A stretch of 64,000 nucleotides of DNA. It comes from Maribacter zhoushanensis. Its GTDB lineage: Bacteria > Bacteroidota > Bacteroidia > Flavobacteriales > Flavobacteriaceae. The position numbers and the translations under genes are program-made. The stretch's first letter is position 1. Every line of letters begins with the position of its first letter. This document shows positions 8,093 through 19,171 of this stretch, in pieces. The DNA lies in the NCBI RefSeq assembly GCF_029350975.1, contig NZ_JARKMR010000001.1, forward strand, positions 1,116,001-1,180,000, read 5' to 3'. The notes under the pieces were generated by a model. The model had not been told where the DNA came from, searched no databases, and was given only the letters and a program-made list of their open reading frames with translations.

Positions 8093-9766
8093 ATGTGTGG
8101 AATAGTATGTGCATTTGATGTTAAGGAAAGTACGGAGTTACTTAGACCTCAACTTTTAGAAATGTCGAAGAAAATAAGACATAGAGGTCCAGATTGGAGT
8201 GGTATCTATGCAGATGATAAAGCCATCTTAGCGCATGAGCGTTTGGCTATTGTAGATCCAGCTTCTGGAAAACAACCATTATTGAGTCCTAATGGTAAAT
8301 TGATTTTGGCTGCCAATGGAGAAATATATAATCATAGAGAATTACGTAAGCAATTTGAAGGTACTTATGACTTTCAAACAGAATCTGATTGCGAGGTTAT
8401 TTTGGCATTGTATCAAGAAAAGGGTGTTGACTTTTTAGATGAATTGAACGGTATTTTTGGTTTCACGATTTATGATGCCGATAAAGATGAATACTTTGTA
8501 GCTCGTGACCATATGGGAATTATTCCTTTATATATGGGTTGGGATAAAAACGGTACGTTCTATGTTGCTTCAGAATTGAAAGCGCTTGAAGGTACATGCA
8601 CCAAGATAGAATTATTTCCTCCAGGGCATTATCTACACAGCGCTGACGGAGAGTTAAAAAGATGGTATACTAGAGATTGGATGGAGTATGATGCCGTTAA
8701 GGAAAATGAAACTAGTATTCAAGAAGTAAAAGAAGCTCTAGAAGCTGCAGTTCATAGACAATTAATGTCTGATGTACCTTATGGTGTGTTATTGTCTGGT
8801 GGTCTAGATTCATCTGTTACTTCTGCAGTGGCAAAAAAATATGCACAAAAGCGAATTGAAAGTGGGGATACAACAGATGCTTGGTACCCACAATTACACT
8901 CTTTCTCTGTTGGTTTAGAAGGTTCACCAGATTTAGCTGCTGCAAAAAAGGTTGCAGATCATATTGGTACCGTGCACCACGAGATTAAATTTACAATTCA
9001 AGAAGGGTTAGATGCTATAAAAGATGTTATCTACAACATAGAAACGTATGATATTACTACCATTCGTTCTTCTACGCCAATGTACTTAATGGCACGTGTA
9101 ATTAAGTCAATGGGTATAAAAATGGTATTATCTGGCGAAGGTGCAGATGAGATTTTTGGAGGTTATCTATACTTTCATAAAGCTCCAAATGCTCAAGAGT
9201 TTCATGAAGAGACCGTTCGTAAATTAGATAAACTTCATATGTACGATTGTTTAAGGGCTAATAAGAGTTTGGCTGCTTGGGGAATTGAAGGTCGTGTGCC
9301 ATTCTTGGATAAAGAGTTTATGGATGTTGCCATGCGTATTAACCCTCAAGATAAGATGATCAATGGTGAGCGTATGGAGAAATGGGTAGTTCGTAAGGCG
9401 TTTGAAGATATGATACCTGGAAGCGTAGCTTGGAGACAAAAAGAACAATTCAGTGATGGTGTTGGTTACAGTTGGATCGATACTTTAAAAGAATTGGTGG
9501 AGAAAGAAATAACAGATGAGCAAATTGAAAATGCGGCATTCCGTTTTCCTATCAACACGCCATTGAACAAAGAAGAATATTACTATAGAACTATTTTCGA
9601 AGGACATTTCCCTAGCGATGCTGCAGCATTAAGTGTGCCGCAAGAAGCAAGTGTAGCTTGTAGTACGGCAACAGCTTTAGAGTGGGATGAAGCGTTTAAA
9701 AATATGAATGACCCTTCTGGTAGAGCAATAGCTAACGTACATGACGAAGCATATGTTAAGCAATAG
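8093..9766 (+). CDS. asnB: Asparagine synthase B (glutamine-hydrolysing)
   Basis: This 557-residue enzyme makes asparagine from aspartate, ATP and glutamine in the cytosol. After Met removal the N-terminus is the catalytic Cys of a class II glutaminase (MCGIVCAFD), with the RHRGPDWSG motif. The synthetase half has the ATP-binding PP-loop LSGGLDSS at about residue 236 and the SGEGADEIFGGY motif at about 350. Length and domain order match AsnB of the E. coli type. It is monocistronic, with its own promoter and a strong terminator. Confidence 0.97.
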   Translation: MCGIVCAFDVKESTELLRPQLLEMSKKIRHRGPDWSGIYADDKAILAHERLAIVDPASGKQPLLSPNGKLILAANGEIYNHRELRKQFEGTYDFQTESDCEVILALYQEKGVDFLDELNGIFGFTIYDADKDEYFVARDHMGIIPLYMGWDKNGTFYVASELKALEGTCTKIELFPPGHYLHSADGELKRWYTRDWMEYDAVKENETSIQEVKEALEAAVHRQLMSDVPYGVLLSGGLDSSVTSAVAKKYAQKRIESGDTTDAWYPQLHSFSVGLEGSPDLAAAKKVADHIGTVHHEIKFTIQEGLDAIKDVIYNIETYDITTIRSSTPMYLMARVIKSMGIKMVLSGEGADEIFGGYLYFHKAPNAQEFHEETVRKLDKLHMYDCLRANKSLAAWGIEGRVPFLDKEFMDVAMRINPQDKMINGERMEKWVVRKAFEDMIPGSVAWRQKEQFSDGVGYSWIDTLKELVEKEITDEQIENAAFRFPINTPLNKEEYYYRTIFEGHFPSDAAALSVPQEASVACSTATALEWDEAFKNMNDPSGRAIANVHDEAYVKQ

Positions 9767-9796
9767 GGTTTGAATTAGTCATTATATCTATTGTAA

Positions 9797-9830
9797 AACC
9801 CCGTCTACTTCTGTAGACGGGGTTACTTTT
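9797..9830. terminator. Bidirectional terminator after asnB
   Basis: CCCCGTCTAC/GTAGACGGGG perfect stem (9799-9822) with a 4-base loop and T-rich flanks on each strand; serves asnB and the convergent CsbD gene. Confidence 0.85.
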
Positions 9831-9853
9831 TATATGGAATATGATTTAAGCTT

Positions 9854-10039
9854 TTAAATGCTATTGATCATTTCTTTTAATTTTTCTTTAGACTCTCCGG
9901 TCTTCTCTTGAATTCGTCCTAATAGCTCATCAGATTTACCTTCTGCGTACGTTAAGTCGTCATCGGTAAGATCACCGTATTGTTGTTTCAGTTTTCCTTT
10001 AGCTATATTCCACTTTCCTTTAAATTGTTCTTCGTTCAT
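9854..10039 (-). CDS. CsbD family stress protein
   Basis: A 61-residue, highly charged helical protein of the CsbD family. [21 protein letters not shown] (about residues 6-26) and the later [16 protein letters not shown] are the family signature. CsbD-like proteins accumulate during general stress in several bacteria, but their molecular role is unknown. The gene is alone and ends at the terminator shared with asnB. Confidence 0.9.
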   Translation of the reverse strand: MNEEQFKGKWNIAKGKLKQQYGDLTDDDLTYAEGKSDELLGRIQEKTGESKEKLKEMINSI

Positions 10040-10316
10040 AATAGATTATTTTAAGATTATACCTCTAAATTAGCATCCATATCTAAAGTAAATCTTAATA
10101 TTTTGCTAGGAACGGCGATAGAACAAACAATCAGTTTTATCCCGTCAATTTCAGCCATGAAATGTTAACATTGTGTAAAGGATAATGCAGATTTTGATGG
10201 AATTACAATTATCTGCTATGTGTTATTTAGGTTGTATTTGATGAACAATTCGGCTTCAACACTTCAATTTAGGGGTGAATTCTTAAATATGTCGTTATTT
10301 AAGGGTTAGGGGCTAA

Positions 10317-10339
10317 TTTTCCACAATTATTGTTGATAA
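10317..10339. promoter_or_regulatory. Pair of DnaA-box-like sequences
   Basis: TTTTCCACA (10317-10325, plus strand) and TGTTGATAA (10331-10339, i.e. TTATCAACA on the minus strand) each differ from TTATCCACA by one base, face each other and are 5 bases apart. They may be chance in AT-rich DNA; no origin-like cluster is visible. Confidence 0.3.
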
Positions 10340-10388
10340 CTTGCTTTTGGTCAATAGCTAGAAAGGCTATATTTCATGGGGTATTGCG

Positions 10389-10396
10389 TATATTTG
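10389..10396 (+). promoter_or_regulatory. -7 box of gyrB
   Basis: TATATTTG fits TAnnTTTG exactly, 38 bases before the ATG. No TTG lies at the expected -33 distance, so only the -7 element is supported. Confidence 0.45.
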
Positions 10397-10419
10397 TAAG
10401 ATTGCAAAATTTGAAGTAA

Positions 10420-12375
<1,956 letters not shown>

Positions 12376-12397
12376 AAAATACCATTTACACAACAAA

Positions 12398-12424
12398 AAC
12401 CTGCGCCTACAGCGTAGGTTTTTT
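12398..12424 (+). terminator. Terminator after gyrB
   Basis: AACCTGCGC/GCGTAGGTT stem (one G-T pair), 5-base loop, then a T run. Confidence 0.75.
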
Positions 12425-12446
12425 AGTTTTAAGTAAAATTATAAAT

Positions 12447-13463
12447 ATGAAAAATCTACTTACATGCATATTTGTTGGAACATGCTTAACGGCTTCTGCT
12501 CAAGCAGATTTCAATAATGTGCTTTCGGCCGGTGTCGAAGATGCGGAACGGTTTACTACAGATTATATGTCTCCGCTATCAGAAAGTGTGGTATACAGCA
12601 TGTCAACAGGTTGGTACAATACCGCTGATGCAAAACCCTTAGGCGGATTTGAAATTTCGATCATAGGTAACATTACAGGTTTTAAGAATAAAGAGGATAA
12701 AAAGACCTTTATCTTAGATCCTAATGATTATCAAAATTTAGATTTTGTAGACAACCCTGGTGTTGCTAGAGAAGTTTCAACGGCATTAGGAGATATTTCT
12801 GGTACAGAAGTATTTGTTGAAGGCGAAGTGTTAGGTGTAACTGTAAGAGAAACTTTTGAATTACCGTCAGGATTATCAGGAGAAGATATCGATTTTATTC
12901 CTTCAGGATATTTACAAGGTAGTGTAGGATTAATAAAGGGAACGGAAATAAAGGCAAGATTTCTACCTAAAATAGAATATGAAGATGCGTCTATTGGATT
13001 GTTCGGTGTTGGTCTTCAGCATGATTTCACAAAACTATTACCTGCGGATAAGATTTTACCCGTGGCTATTTCTGCCGTTATTGGGTATACAAATATTAGT
13101 GGAGACTATGACTTGGCCAATGCTAATTTAGTAGATGGGGAGAATCAGCGAATAGAAGCTGAAATTAGTAGTTGGGCTTTTGGTGCTGTAGTATCCACAA
13201 AACTACCGATCATTAATTTTTATGGTGGTGTAAATTATATCACCGGTAAATCTGTTACTGATGTATTGGGAACATATAGGGTTACAAGTGGTCCTTTTGC
13301 TTCAGATACTTATGAAGATCCTTTTTCTATTGTTAAGAAAGTTAATGGTGTAACCGGTACTTTAGGTACCAAACTAAAATTAGGTTTCTTTAGATTGAAT
13401 GCTGAATATAATTTAGGAGAATTTAATACGGCAACGGTAGGTGTTAACTTTGGTTTTAGATAA
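12447..13463 (+). CDS. Exported beta-rich protein, DUF6588-like
   Basis: A secreted 338-residue protein with a signal peptide (LLTCIFVGTCLTASAQA). The following DFNNVLSAGVEDAERFTTDYMSP segment and the glycine- and aromatic-alternating strands to the C-terminal VGVNFGFR suggest an outer-membrane beta-barrel; the last residue is aromatic-basic as in many barrels. It resembles the DUF6588 family known from Bacteroidetes, whose function is not established. The start lies only 23 bases after the gyrB terminator, and no promoter is evident in that gap, so some read-through is possible. Confidence 0.75.
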   Translation: MKNLLTCIFVGTCLTASAQADFNNVLSAGVEDAERFTTDYMSPLSESVVYSMSTGWYNTADAKPLGGFEISIIGNITGFKNKEDKKTFILDPNDYQNLDFVDNPGVAREVSTALGDISGTEVFVEGEVLGVTVRETFELPSGLSGEDIDFIPSGYLQGSVGLIKGTEIKARFLPKIEYEDASIGLFGVGLQHDFTKLLPADKILPVAISAVIGYTNISGDYDLANANLVDGENQRIEAEISSWAFGAVVSTKLPIINFYGGVNYITGKSVTDVLGTYRVTSGPFASDTYEDPFSIVKKVNGVTGTLGTKLKLGFFRLNAEYNLGEFNTATVGVNFGFR

Positions 13464-13483
13464 ATAAGAATTTATAATTTAAA

Positions 13484-13526
13484 AAGGTCCGATAAGAATT
13501 ATCTCTAATTCCGTCGGACCTTTTTT
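13484..13526 (+). terminator. Terminator after the DUF6588-like gene
   Basis: AAGGTCCGA/TCGGACCTT stem (13484-13522) enclosing an inner AATTA/TAATT pairing, then TTTTTT. Confidence 0.8.
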
Positions 13527-13586
13527 GTGCTTTAAATAAGCGTAGGTAATACTTCTTAAAAGCTGTTTAGGAACAATTATGGGTAT

Positions 13587-13620
13587 AAAAAAGACTGCCC
13601 AGATCCCTCCGAACAGCCTT
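13587..13620 (-). terminator. Terminator of the lipocalin-like gene
   Basis: Read on the minus strand, AGGCTG/CAGTCT (one G-T pair) precedes a run of six T residues. Confidence 0.5.
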
Positions 13621-13645
13621 TTTCCCATGGCCCTGTTAAAATTGT

Positions 13646-14023
13646 TTATTCCCTTATTGCCAATGTAGCACCATCTTTCTTTTGAAGGTAAGAACCTTCA
13701 TCAGTTGCTTTAATGGTGATTACATTGTTGGGTTTGCCATCAAGACCCTTATACTCTACAGTATAAATGTCGTCTTGTTTGGACCAGTTGAAATCTGTTT
13801 TTAAGACAATTGTAGTACCGTCCATTTCTTGATACCTACCTAGGTAGACATCATTAAAAATCCATTCTTTACGAATTGTTTGTTTTGAGGAATTCTCTGT
13901 TACAATCAGTTCAGATTGCGACCATAATCCTATGATTGGATCATTGTTCTCTTCTATTCGAGAACAGTTTGCAAGAAACACTATGGCACATATTGCCAAC
14001 AAAGAGAGGAACTTCTTAGTCAT
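13646..14023 (-). CDS. Small lipocalin-like lipoprotein
   Basis: A 125-residue protein with a lipoprotein signal peptide (LLAICAIVFLANC, lipid-anchored Cys at about residue 20). The mature part (IIGLWSQSELIV, later KEWIFNDVYLGRY) has the GxW start and beta-strand pattern of bacterial lipocalin-like domains. The ligand is unknown. It is transcribed alone, towards the DUF6588-like gene. Confidence 0.75.
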   Translation of the reverse strand: MTKKFLSLLAICAIVFLANCSRIEENNDPIIGLWSQSELIVTENSSKQTIRKEWIFNDVYLGRYQEMDGTTIVLKTDFNWSKQDDIYTVEYKGLDGKPNNVITIKATDEGSYLQKKDGATLAIRE

Positions 14024-14239
14024 AAGTAGGTTAATTTAATTTTTTTGGATTTGGGATCCACAGTAATAAACGTGACTAATTTTCAGATATTACTTAAAAT
14101 CGATGTATGGTAACTAATTCACGATTTCTTCGTTAAAGCGCAATTTTTTTTAACAAAATGTACCATTTATCGATGTTTTTGTACTGTTTTATGGGTAATT
14201 AAATCAATACGGCAATGGCATATTTCGTCAATAAATACC

Positions 14240-14247
14240 TATTTTTG
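14240..14247 (+). promoter_or_regulatory. -7 box of mdh
   Basis: TATTTTTG matches TAnnTTTG. It would give mdh a leader of about 65 bases containing an ATAAGA/TCTTAT hairpin near 14268-14289. No TTG is found at the expected -33 position. Confidence 0.4.
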
Positions 14248-14316
14248 GAGTGAAAATTAAATAGACATAAGATAGACGTTCTGTCTTATATATAATAAAT
14301 CATAAAATACAATTAA

Positions 14317-15243
14317 ATGAAAGTTACAGTAGTTGGTGCTGGCGCGGTAGGTGCTAGTTGTGCGGAATACATCGCCATTAAAGATTTTGCATCAGAAGTG
14401 GTTATTTTGGACATTAAAGAAGGCTATGCGGAAGGTAAAGCAATGGATTTAATGCAGACAGCTTCTTTGAACGGATTCGATACTAAAATTACAGGTAGTA
14501 CAAATGATTATGCTAAAACAGCAGATAGTCATATTGCTGTAATTACTTCTGGTATTCCAAGAAAACCAGGTATGACCAGAGAAGAATTGATCGGTATTAA
14601 TGCAGGAATCGTAAAAACTGTATCTAGTAGTTTGTTAGAGCATTCTCCTAATGTTATCATTATCGTTGTTAGTAACCCAATGGATACAATGACATATTTG
14701 GTGCACAAAACTACTGGTTTACCTAAAAATAGAATTATAGGTATGGGCGGTGCTTTAGATAGTGCACGTTTCAAGTACCGTTTGGCTGAGGCTATGGAAG
14801 CTCCTATTTCTGATATTGACGGAATGGTAATAGGTGGTCATAGTGATAAAGGTATGGTGCCTTTAACTTCTCATGCAACTAGAAACAGTATTCGTGTATC
14901 TGAATTTTTATCTGATGAAAGGTTAGAGCAAGTTGCTGCTGATACTAAGGTTGGTGGTGCTACTTTAACAGGATTGTTAGGTACTAGTGCTTGGTATGCT
15001 CCAGGTGCTGCAGTTTCTGCTTTGGTTCAAGCTATTGCATGTGATCAAAAGAAAATGTTCCCTTGTTCTACAATGCTAGAAGGTGAATATGGCCTAAATG
15101 ATATCTGTATAGGTGTACCTGTAATACTAGGGAAAAATGGAATTGAAAAGATTGTTGACATTCCATTAAGTGATGCTGAAAAAGCAAAAATGCAGGAAAG
15201 TGCTGCTGGTGTAACCAAAACTAACGGTCTTTTAGAGTTGTAG
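14317..15243 (+). CDS. mdh: Malate dehydrogenase
   Basis: This 308-residue NAD-dependent enzyme of the TCA cycle oxidises malate to oxaloacetate. The Rossmann glycine motif GAGAVGAS is at residues 7-14. GIPRKPGMTREEL carries the two substrate-binding Arg residues of the mobile loop, VSNPMDTMTYL the substrate Asn, GALDSARFKYRL the Asp/Arg, and VIGGHSDKGMVPL the catalytic His. The GxPRKPGM loop identifies malate (not lactate) as substrate. Length is typical of the LDH-like MDH class. Monocistronic, closed by a terminator. Confidence 0.97.
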   Translation: MKVTVVGAGAVGASCAEYIAIKDFASEVVILDIKEGYAEGKAMDLMQTASLNGFDTKITGSTNDYAKTADSHIAVITSGIPRKPGMTREELIGINAGIVKTVSSSLLEHSPNVIIIVVSNPMDTMTYLVHKTTGLPKNRIIGMGGALDSARFKYRLAEAMEAPISDIDGMVIGGHSDKGMVPLTSHATRNSIRVSEFLSDERLEQVAADTKVGGATLTGLLGTSAWYAPGAAVSALVQAIACDQKKMFPCSTMLEGEYGLNDICIGVPVILGKNGIEKIVDIPLSDAEKAKMQESAAGVTKTNGLLEL

Positions 15244-15265
15244 TCTATCTACTCTTAAGCATAAA

Positions 15266-15303
15266 ACAAAGCCTTTATAGTCTAACTATAAGGGCTTTGT
15301 TTG
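15266..15303 (+). terminator. Terminator after mdh
   Basis: ACAAAGCC(T)TTATAG pairs with CTATAA(G)GGCTTTGT over 14 base pairs with one internal mismatch, followed by a T-rich stretch. Confidence 0.8.
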
Positions 15304-15369
15304 TATTATGAGGTAAGCTTTGGAAGTATATAATGTAAAAAATATACTACCTAGAATAATCTTTCTTTT

Positions 15370-15377
15370 TATATTTG
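15370..15377 (+). promoter_or_regulatory. Consensus -7 box 4 bases before a start codon
   Basis: TATATTTG matches TAnnTTTG exactly, followed by CCGC and the ATG at 15382. No TTG at -33. The transcript would be nearly leaderless. Confidence 0.4.
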
Positions 15378-15381
15378 CCGC

Positions 15382-15999
15382 ATGAATGCAAAATGGTGCG
15401 TAAGTACTCTATTTATTATTCTAGCTCTATTAGGGCTAAGTCAAGAGCAAACTAAAGCTTCTAATCAGCAAATTGTATTACAATTTGCAAATGTAGAATT
15501 AGCTTCAGAAACTGCTCATGATGAGATTTTAACAGTAATTACCAAGAAATTAGAAGTTCTAGGTGTTGAAGGTGTTGAAATTATAGAAAATGACGGTGCT
15601 CAATTAAGTATACGTTATTATAGTGATGTTGATGCCCTTAGTGTTAAGGAGTTTTTGTCCGGAGAGGATCAACTACCATTAACCAATGAAGAAGAATCCC
15701 CTTCTGATTATCCAAAAGAACAACTTCCAGAGACTTATAACTTAGTAGTATCCGATCTTCAACAGCAAGCTGATAATGGGGTTACTTTGAATGCTACACT
15801 TGTTACAGTCCAGAAACAAGATTTTAAAATAGTATTCAATCTGGTAATATTACCGTTTAGTAATGCTGTAGAATTAGAGCAAGACGCAATTGTTGGTACG
15901 GCTCTTAAGATTAATAGAACTGTTGCCATAGCAATAGATAACACTTCACAAATAATCCCAGAAGTAAGGGCAGGACCTTACATATGTGGAAATAGCTAA
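15382..15999 (+). CDS. Exported protein upstream of secDF, SecD-head-like segment
   Basis: A secreted protein of 205 residues with an N-terminal hydrophobic signal (CVSTLFIILALLGLS). Residues about 30-95 carry a beta-alpha-beta pattern (IVLQFANVEL, helix ILTVITKKLEVLGVEGVE, then GAQLSIRYY and DVDALSVKEFL) that resembles the ferredoxin-like P1 head of SecD, where a comparable helix ends in an FGV-type motif before a strand and a second helix. Residues 95-120 are acidic and proline-rich, and a second alpha-beta part follows. The resemblance was judged by eye. The gene lies 116 bases upstream of secDF on the same strand. No named family recognised. Confidence 0.7.
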   Translation: MNAKWCVSTLFIILALLGLSQEQTKASNQQIVLQFANVELASETAHDEILTVITKKLEVLGVEGVEIIENDGAQLSIRYYSDVDALSVKEFLSGEDQLPLTNEEESPSDYPKEQLPETYNLVVSDLQQQADNGVTLNATLVTVQKQDFKIVFNLVILPFSNAVELEQDAIVGTALKINRTVAIAIDNTSQIIPEVRAGPYICGNS

Positions 16000-16115
16000 T
16001 TTCCGATAACATATAGTACTACTAAGTAGCGTAATAACTATTGCGTAAAAGTTATTTGCCTTGGTTTTTAACATACACATAATCTTAATCAACATAAATT
16101 AAATAAACTATTAAA

Positions 16116-19100
16116 ATGCAAAACAAAGGACTTATAAAGCTGTTTGCTTTATTATTTGGGTTAGTTAGTATTTACCAGCTATCCTATACTTTCGTAACAA
16201 GTAAAGTAGAAAAAGAAGCGAGCACTTTCGCTGCCAGTCGTATTTCTGAATCTGAAGACGGCTACGTGGCAAAAAGAGAAGCTGCAGCTGCTAGCTATCT
16301 TGATTCTATTGGTAATAACCCTGTTTTTGGTTATACCAACTATAATGAAGCTAAAAAGAAAGAACTTAATAAAGGTCTTGACCTTAAAGGAGGTATTAAC
16401 GTTACATTACAAATTTCTATTAAAGATATCCTTAAAGGATTGGCTAATAATACAAAGAGCCCAATATTCAATAAAGCATTAGCTGACGCAGATGCTGCTT
16501 CTAGTAATAGTGATGATACCTATATCGATTTGTTTTTTGAAGCTTTCGATAATATTAAAGGTGATACTAAATTGGCTTCACCAGATATCTTCGCTAACAA
16601 AGGTCTTAGCGACGAAATCAATTTTCAAATGTCTGATGATGAGGTTAAGCCTATCATCCGTAGAAAAATAGATGAATCTATCGTTTCTGCTTTTGAGGTA
16701 TTAAGAGAACGTATTGATGGTTTTGGTGTTACACAGCCAAACATTCAAAGAGAAGGTAACTCTGGTCGTATTTTGGTTGAATTGCCAGGTGCTAGAGATA
16801 TCGCTCGTGCACAAGATCTTTTATCAAGTACTGCTCAATTAGAATTCTGGGAAACGTATAAGCAAAGTAATACAAGCTTTAGCACATTCCTTATTCAAGC
16901 GAACGAGAAATTAAAAACAATTGTTGAGGTTAAACAACCAGAACAAATCAAAGAAGAATCTGAATTAGATTCTTTATTATCTGACGTTTCTGCTGATTCT
17001 TTAGATTTAGCGACACAGGTAAATCCTTTATACGAGTTGTTGATCCCTGCTAATCCAGGGTCAAACGCAATGTTCCGTGCTTCAATTAAAGATACGGCAA
17101 CTATTGGTTCCTACTTAAGAATGCCAGAAATCAGAAGGTTGTTACCTGCTGATATTCAGTTTACAAAATTTGTATGGGAAAGACCATCTACAGAAGAAAC
17201 TGAAGTTATAGATTTATACGCACTGAAATCTAACCGTGATGGTACACCAAGAATTAGTGGTGATGTGGTAAGTGATGCAAGAGCAGATTTCGATCAGTTC
17301 AGTAAGCCTGCTGTTTCTATGACCATGAATACAAAAGGTGCTAAGGAATGGGAGAAATTAACTGGTGATGCTTATACGAACCAGACTGGTATTGCTATTG
17401 TTTTGGATAACAAAGTATATACTGCTCCTGGTGTTTCTTCTGGACCTATATCTGGTGGTCGTTCAGAAATTACGGGTGATTTTACGGTAAACGAAACTAA
17501 AGATATCTCTAACGTTCTTAGAGCTGGTAAACTTCCTGCTTCTGCTGAAATCATTCAATCGGAAATTGTTGGTCCTTCATTGGGTCAAGAAGCTATTGAT
17601 AGTGGTTTTATGTCTTTCTTAATCGCTTTTGTTATCGTTCTTTTATGGATGATCGGTTATTACGGTAAGGCTGGTGTATTTGCAGATATCGCTTTAATGT
17701 TGAACATTTTATTGATATTCGGTGTTTTAACTAGTTTAAATGCCGTGTTAACATTACCTGGTATTGCCGGTATCGTTTTAACGCTTGGTATGTCGGTCGA
17801 TGCGAACGTACTGATTTTTGAACGTATCAAGGAAGAATTAGCGAAAGGTAAAGGTAAGAGCCAAGCTGTAGCTGATGGTTTTGGTAATGCATTGTCTTCA
17901 ATTTTAGATGCGAACATTACAACTGGTTTAACTGCGGTTATCTTATTTATTTTTGGTTCTGGTCCAATTAAAGGTTTCGCAACTACTTTACTTATTGGTA
18001 TTGTAACTTCTTTATTTACTGCAATATTTATTACTCGTTTATTAATTGACTGGTATATTGGAGGAAAAGGAAGAAGCTTAGATTTCTCTACAGGAATCAC
18101 TAAAAACCTTTTCAAAGGAATAAATGTAGATTTCTTAGCGAAGAGAAAAATTGCTTATGTAATATCTGGAATTTTAATAGCAGTTGGTTTATTCTCATTG
18201 TTAGCAGGACCTGGATTACAACAGGGTGTAGATTTTGTCGGTGGTCGTTCTTACACGGTTCGTTTTGAGCAACCTGTTAATCCTTCTGAAATATCTTCGG
18301 AATTAAATACTGTATTTGGTAGCGGAACTAATGTAAAGACTTATGGTGAATCTAATCAAATAAGGATTACAACGCCTTATAAGGTAGATGTTGAAGGTAT
18401 CGAAGTAGATAATGAAATTCAAGATAAATTATACACCTCGCTTCAAAAGTATCTGCCAGATGGTATAACTAAAGATGCTTTTGTACTTGGAGGTATAGAT
18501 GATGAGACTTTTGGGATTATGAAATCTTCAAAGGTAGGTCCTACTATTGCTGATGATATTAAAAACAATGCTTTCTTGGCAATTCTAGGGTCATTGGCAG
18601 TAGTCTTTTTATATATCTTATTAAGATTTAGAAGATGGCAATTCTCATTAGGTGCTGTAACTGCAGTATTCCATGATGTATTGATCGTACTTGGTGTATT
18701 CTCAATATTCGGAAAATTAATGCCATTTAACATGGAAATCGATCAAGCGTTTATTGCGGCGATACTAACCGTAATTGGTTATTCGCTGAATGATACCGTG
18801 GTAGTATTTGACCGTATTCGTGAAACTTTGGCTGAACGTGGCTGGAAAGGTGGTTCTAACATTAACTATGCTATCAATAGTACGTTAAGTAGAACATTGA
18901 ATACATCATTAACAACATTAGTGGTATTATTGGCAATCTTCATTTTCGGTGGTGAATCGTTAAGAGGATTCATGTTCGCAATGATTGTTGGTGTTGTTGT
19001 GGGTACATATTCATCTGTATTTATTGCAACTCCTGTAATGTTCGATGCATTAAGCAAGAAAGTTACTTCTGGAACAGTAGAAAAAGTAATAGAAGAATAG
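16116..19100 (+). CDS. secDF: Protein translocase SecDF (fused SecD-SecF)
   Basis: A 994-residue inner-membrane protein that uses the proton gradient to pull exported proteins from SecYEG. The SecD half has one N-terminal membrane helix, the LDLKGGINVTLQI segment, the P1 head (VLRERIDGFGV and ILVELPGARD) and five more helices with GMSVDANVLIFERIKEEL. The SecF half begins at about 680, with GVDFVGGRSYTVRF and SLNDTVVVFDRIRET. Fused SecDF is the normal arrangement in Bacteroidetes. The periplasmic insert between residues 80 and 190 is longer than in E. coli SecD. A terminator follows. Confidence 0.96.
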   Translation: MQNKGLIKLFALLFGLVSIYQLSYTFVTSKVEKEASTFAASRISESEDGYVAKREAAAASYLDSIGNNPVFGYTNYNEAKKKELNKGLDLKGGINVTLQISIKDILKGLANNTKSPIFNKALADADAASSNSDDTYIDLFFEAFDNIKGDTKLASPDIFANKGLSDEINFQMSDDEVKPIIRRKIDESIVSAFEVLRERIDGFGVTQPNIQREGNSGRILVELPGARDIARAQDLLSSTAQLEFWETYKQSNTSFSTFLIQANEKLKTIVEVKQPEQIKEESELDSLLSDVSADSLDLATQVNPLYELLIPANPGSNAMFRASIKDTATIGSYLRMPEIRRLLPADIQFTKFVWERPSTEETEVIDLYALKSNRDGTPRISGDVVSDARADFDQFSKPAVSMTMNTKGAKEWEKLTGDAYTNQTGIAIVLDNKVYTAPGVSSGPISGGRSEITGDFTVNETKDISNVLRAGKLPASAEIIQSEIVGPSLGQEAIDSGFMSFLIAFVIVLLWMIGYYGKAGVFADIALMLNILLIFGVLTSLNAVLTLPGIAGIVLTLGMSVDANVLIFERIKEELAKGKGKSQAVADGFGNALSSILDANITTGLTAVILFIFGSGPIKGFATTLLIGIVTSLFTAIFITRLLIDWYIGGKGRSLDFSTGITKNLFKGINVDFLAKRKIAYVISGILIAVGLFSLLAGPGLQQGVDFVGGRSYTVRFEQPVNPSEISSELNTVFGSGTNVKTYGESNQIRITTPYKVDVEGIEVDNEIQDKLYTSLQKYLPDGITKDAFVLGGIDDETFGIMKSSKVGPTIADDIKNNAFLAILGSLAVVFLYILLRFRRWQFSLGAVTAVFHDVLIVLGVFSIFGKLMPFNMEIDQAFIAAILTVIGYSLNDTVVVFDRIRETLAERGWKGGSNINYAINSTLSRTLNTSLTTLVVLLAIFIFGGESLRGFMFAMIVGVVVGTYSSVFIATPVMFDALSKKVTSGTVEKVIEE

Positions 19101-19122
19101 ATAGTACAACTAACTCAAATAG

Positions 19123-19153
19123 AAAAAGCCGTTCAGAAATGAACGGCTTTTTT
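19123..19153. terminator. Bidirectional terminator after secDF
   Basis: AAAAGCCGTTC/GAACGGCTTTT stem with a 6-base loop and T runs in both directions; serves secDF and the convergent ABC gene. Confidence 0.88.
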
Positions 19154-19171
19154 GTTTTATAAAGTTTCGTG

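Noticed and set aside
17660-18115. A 151-codon open frame antisense to secDF
   Set aside because: Shadow frame within a conserved SecD membrane domain.
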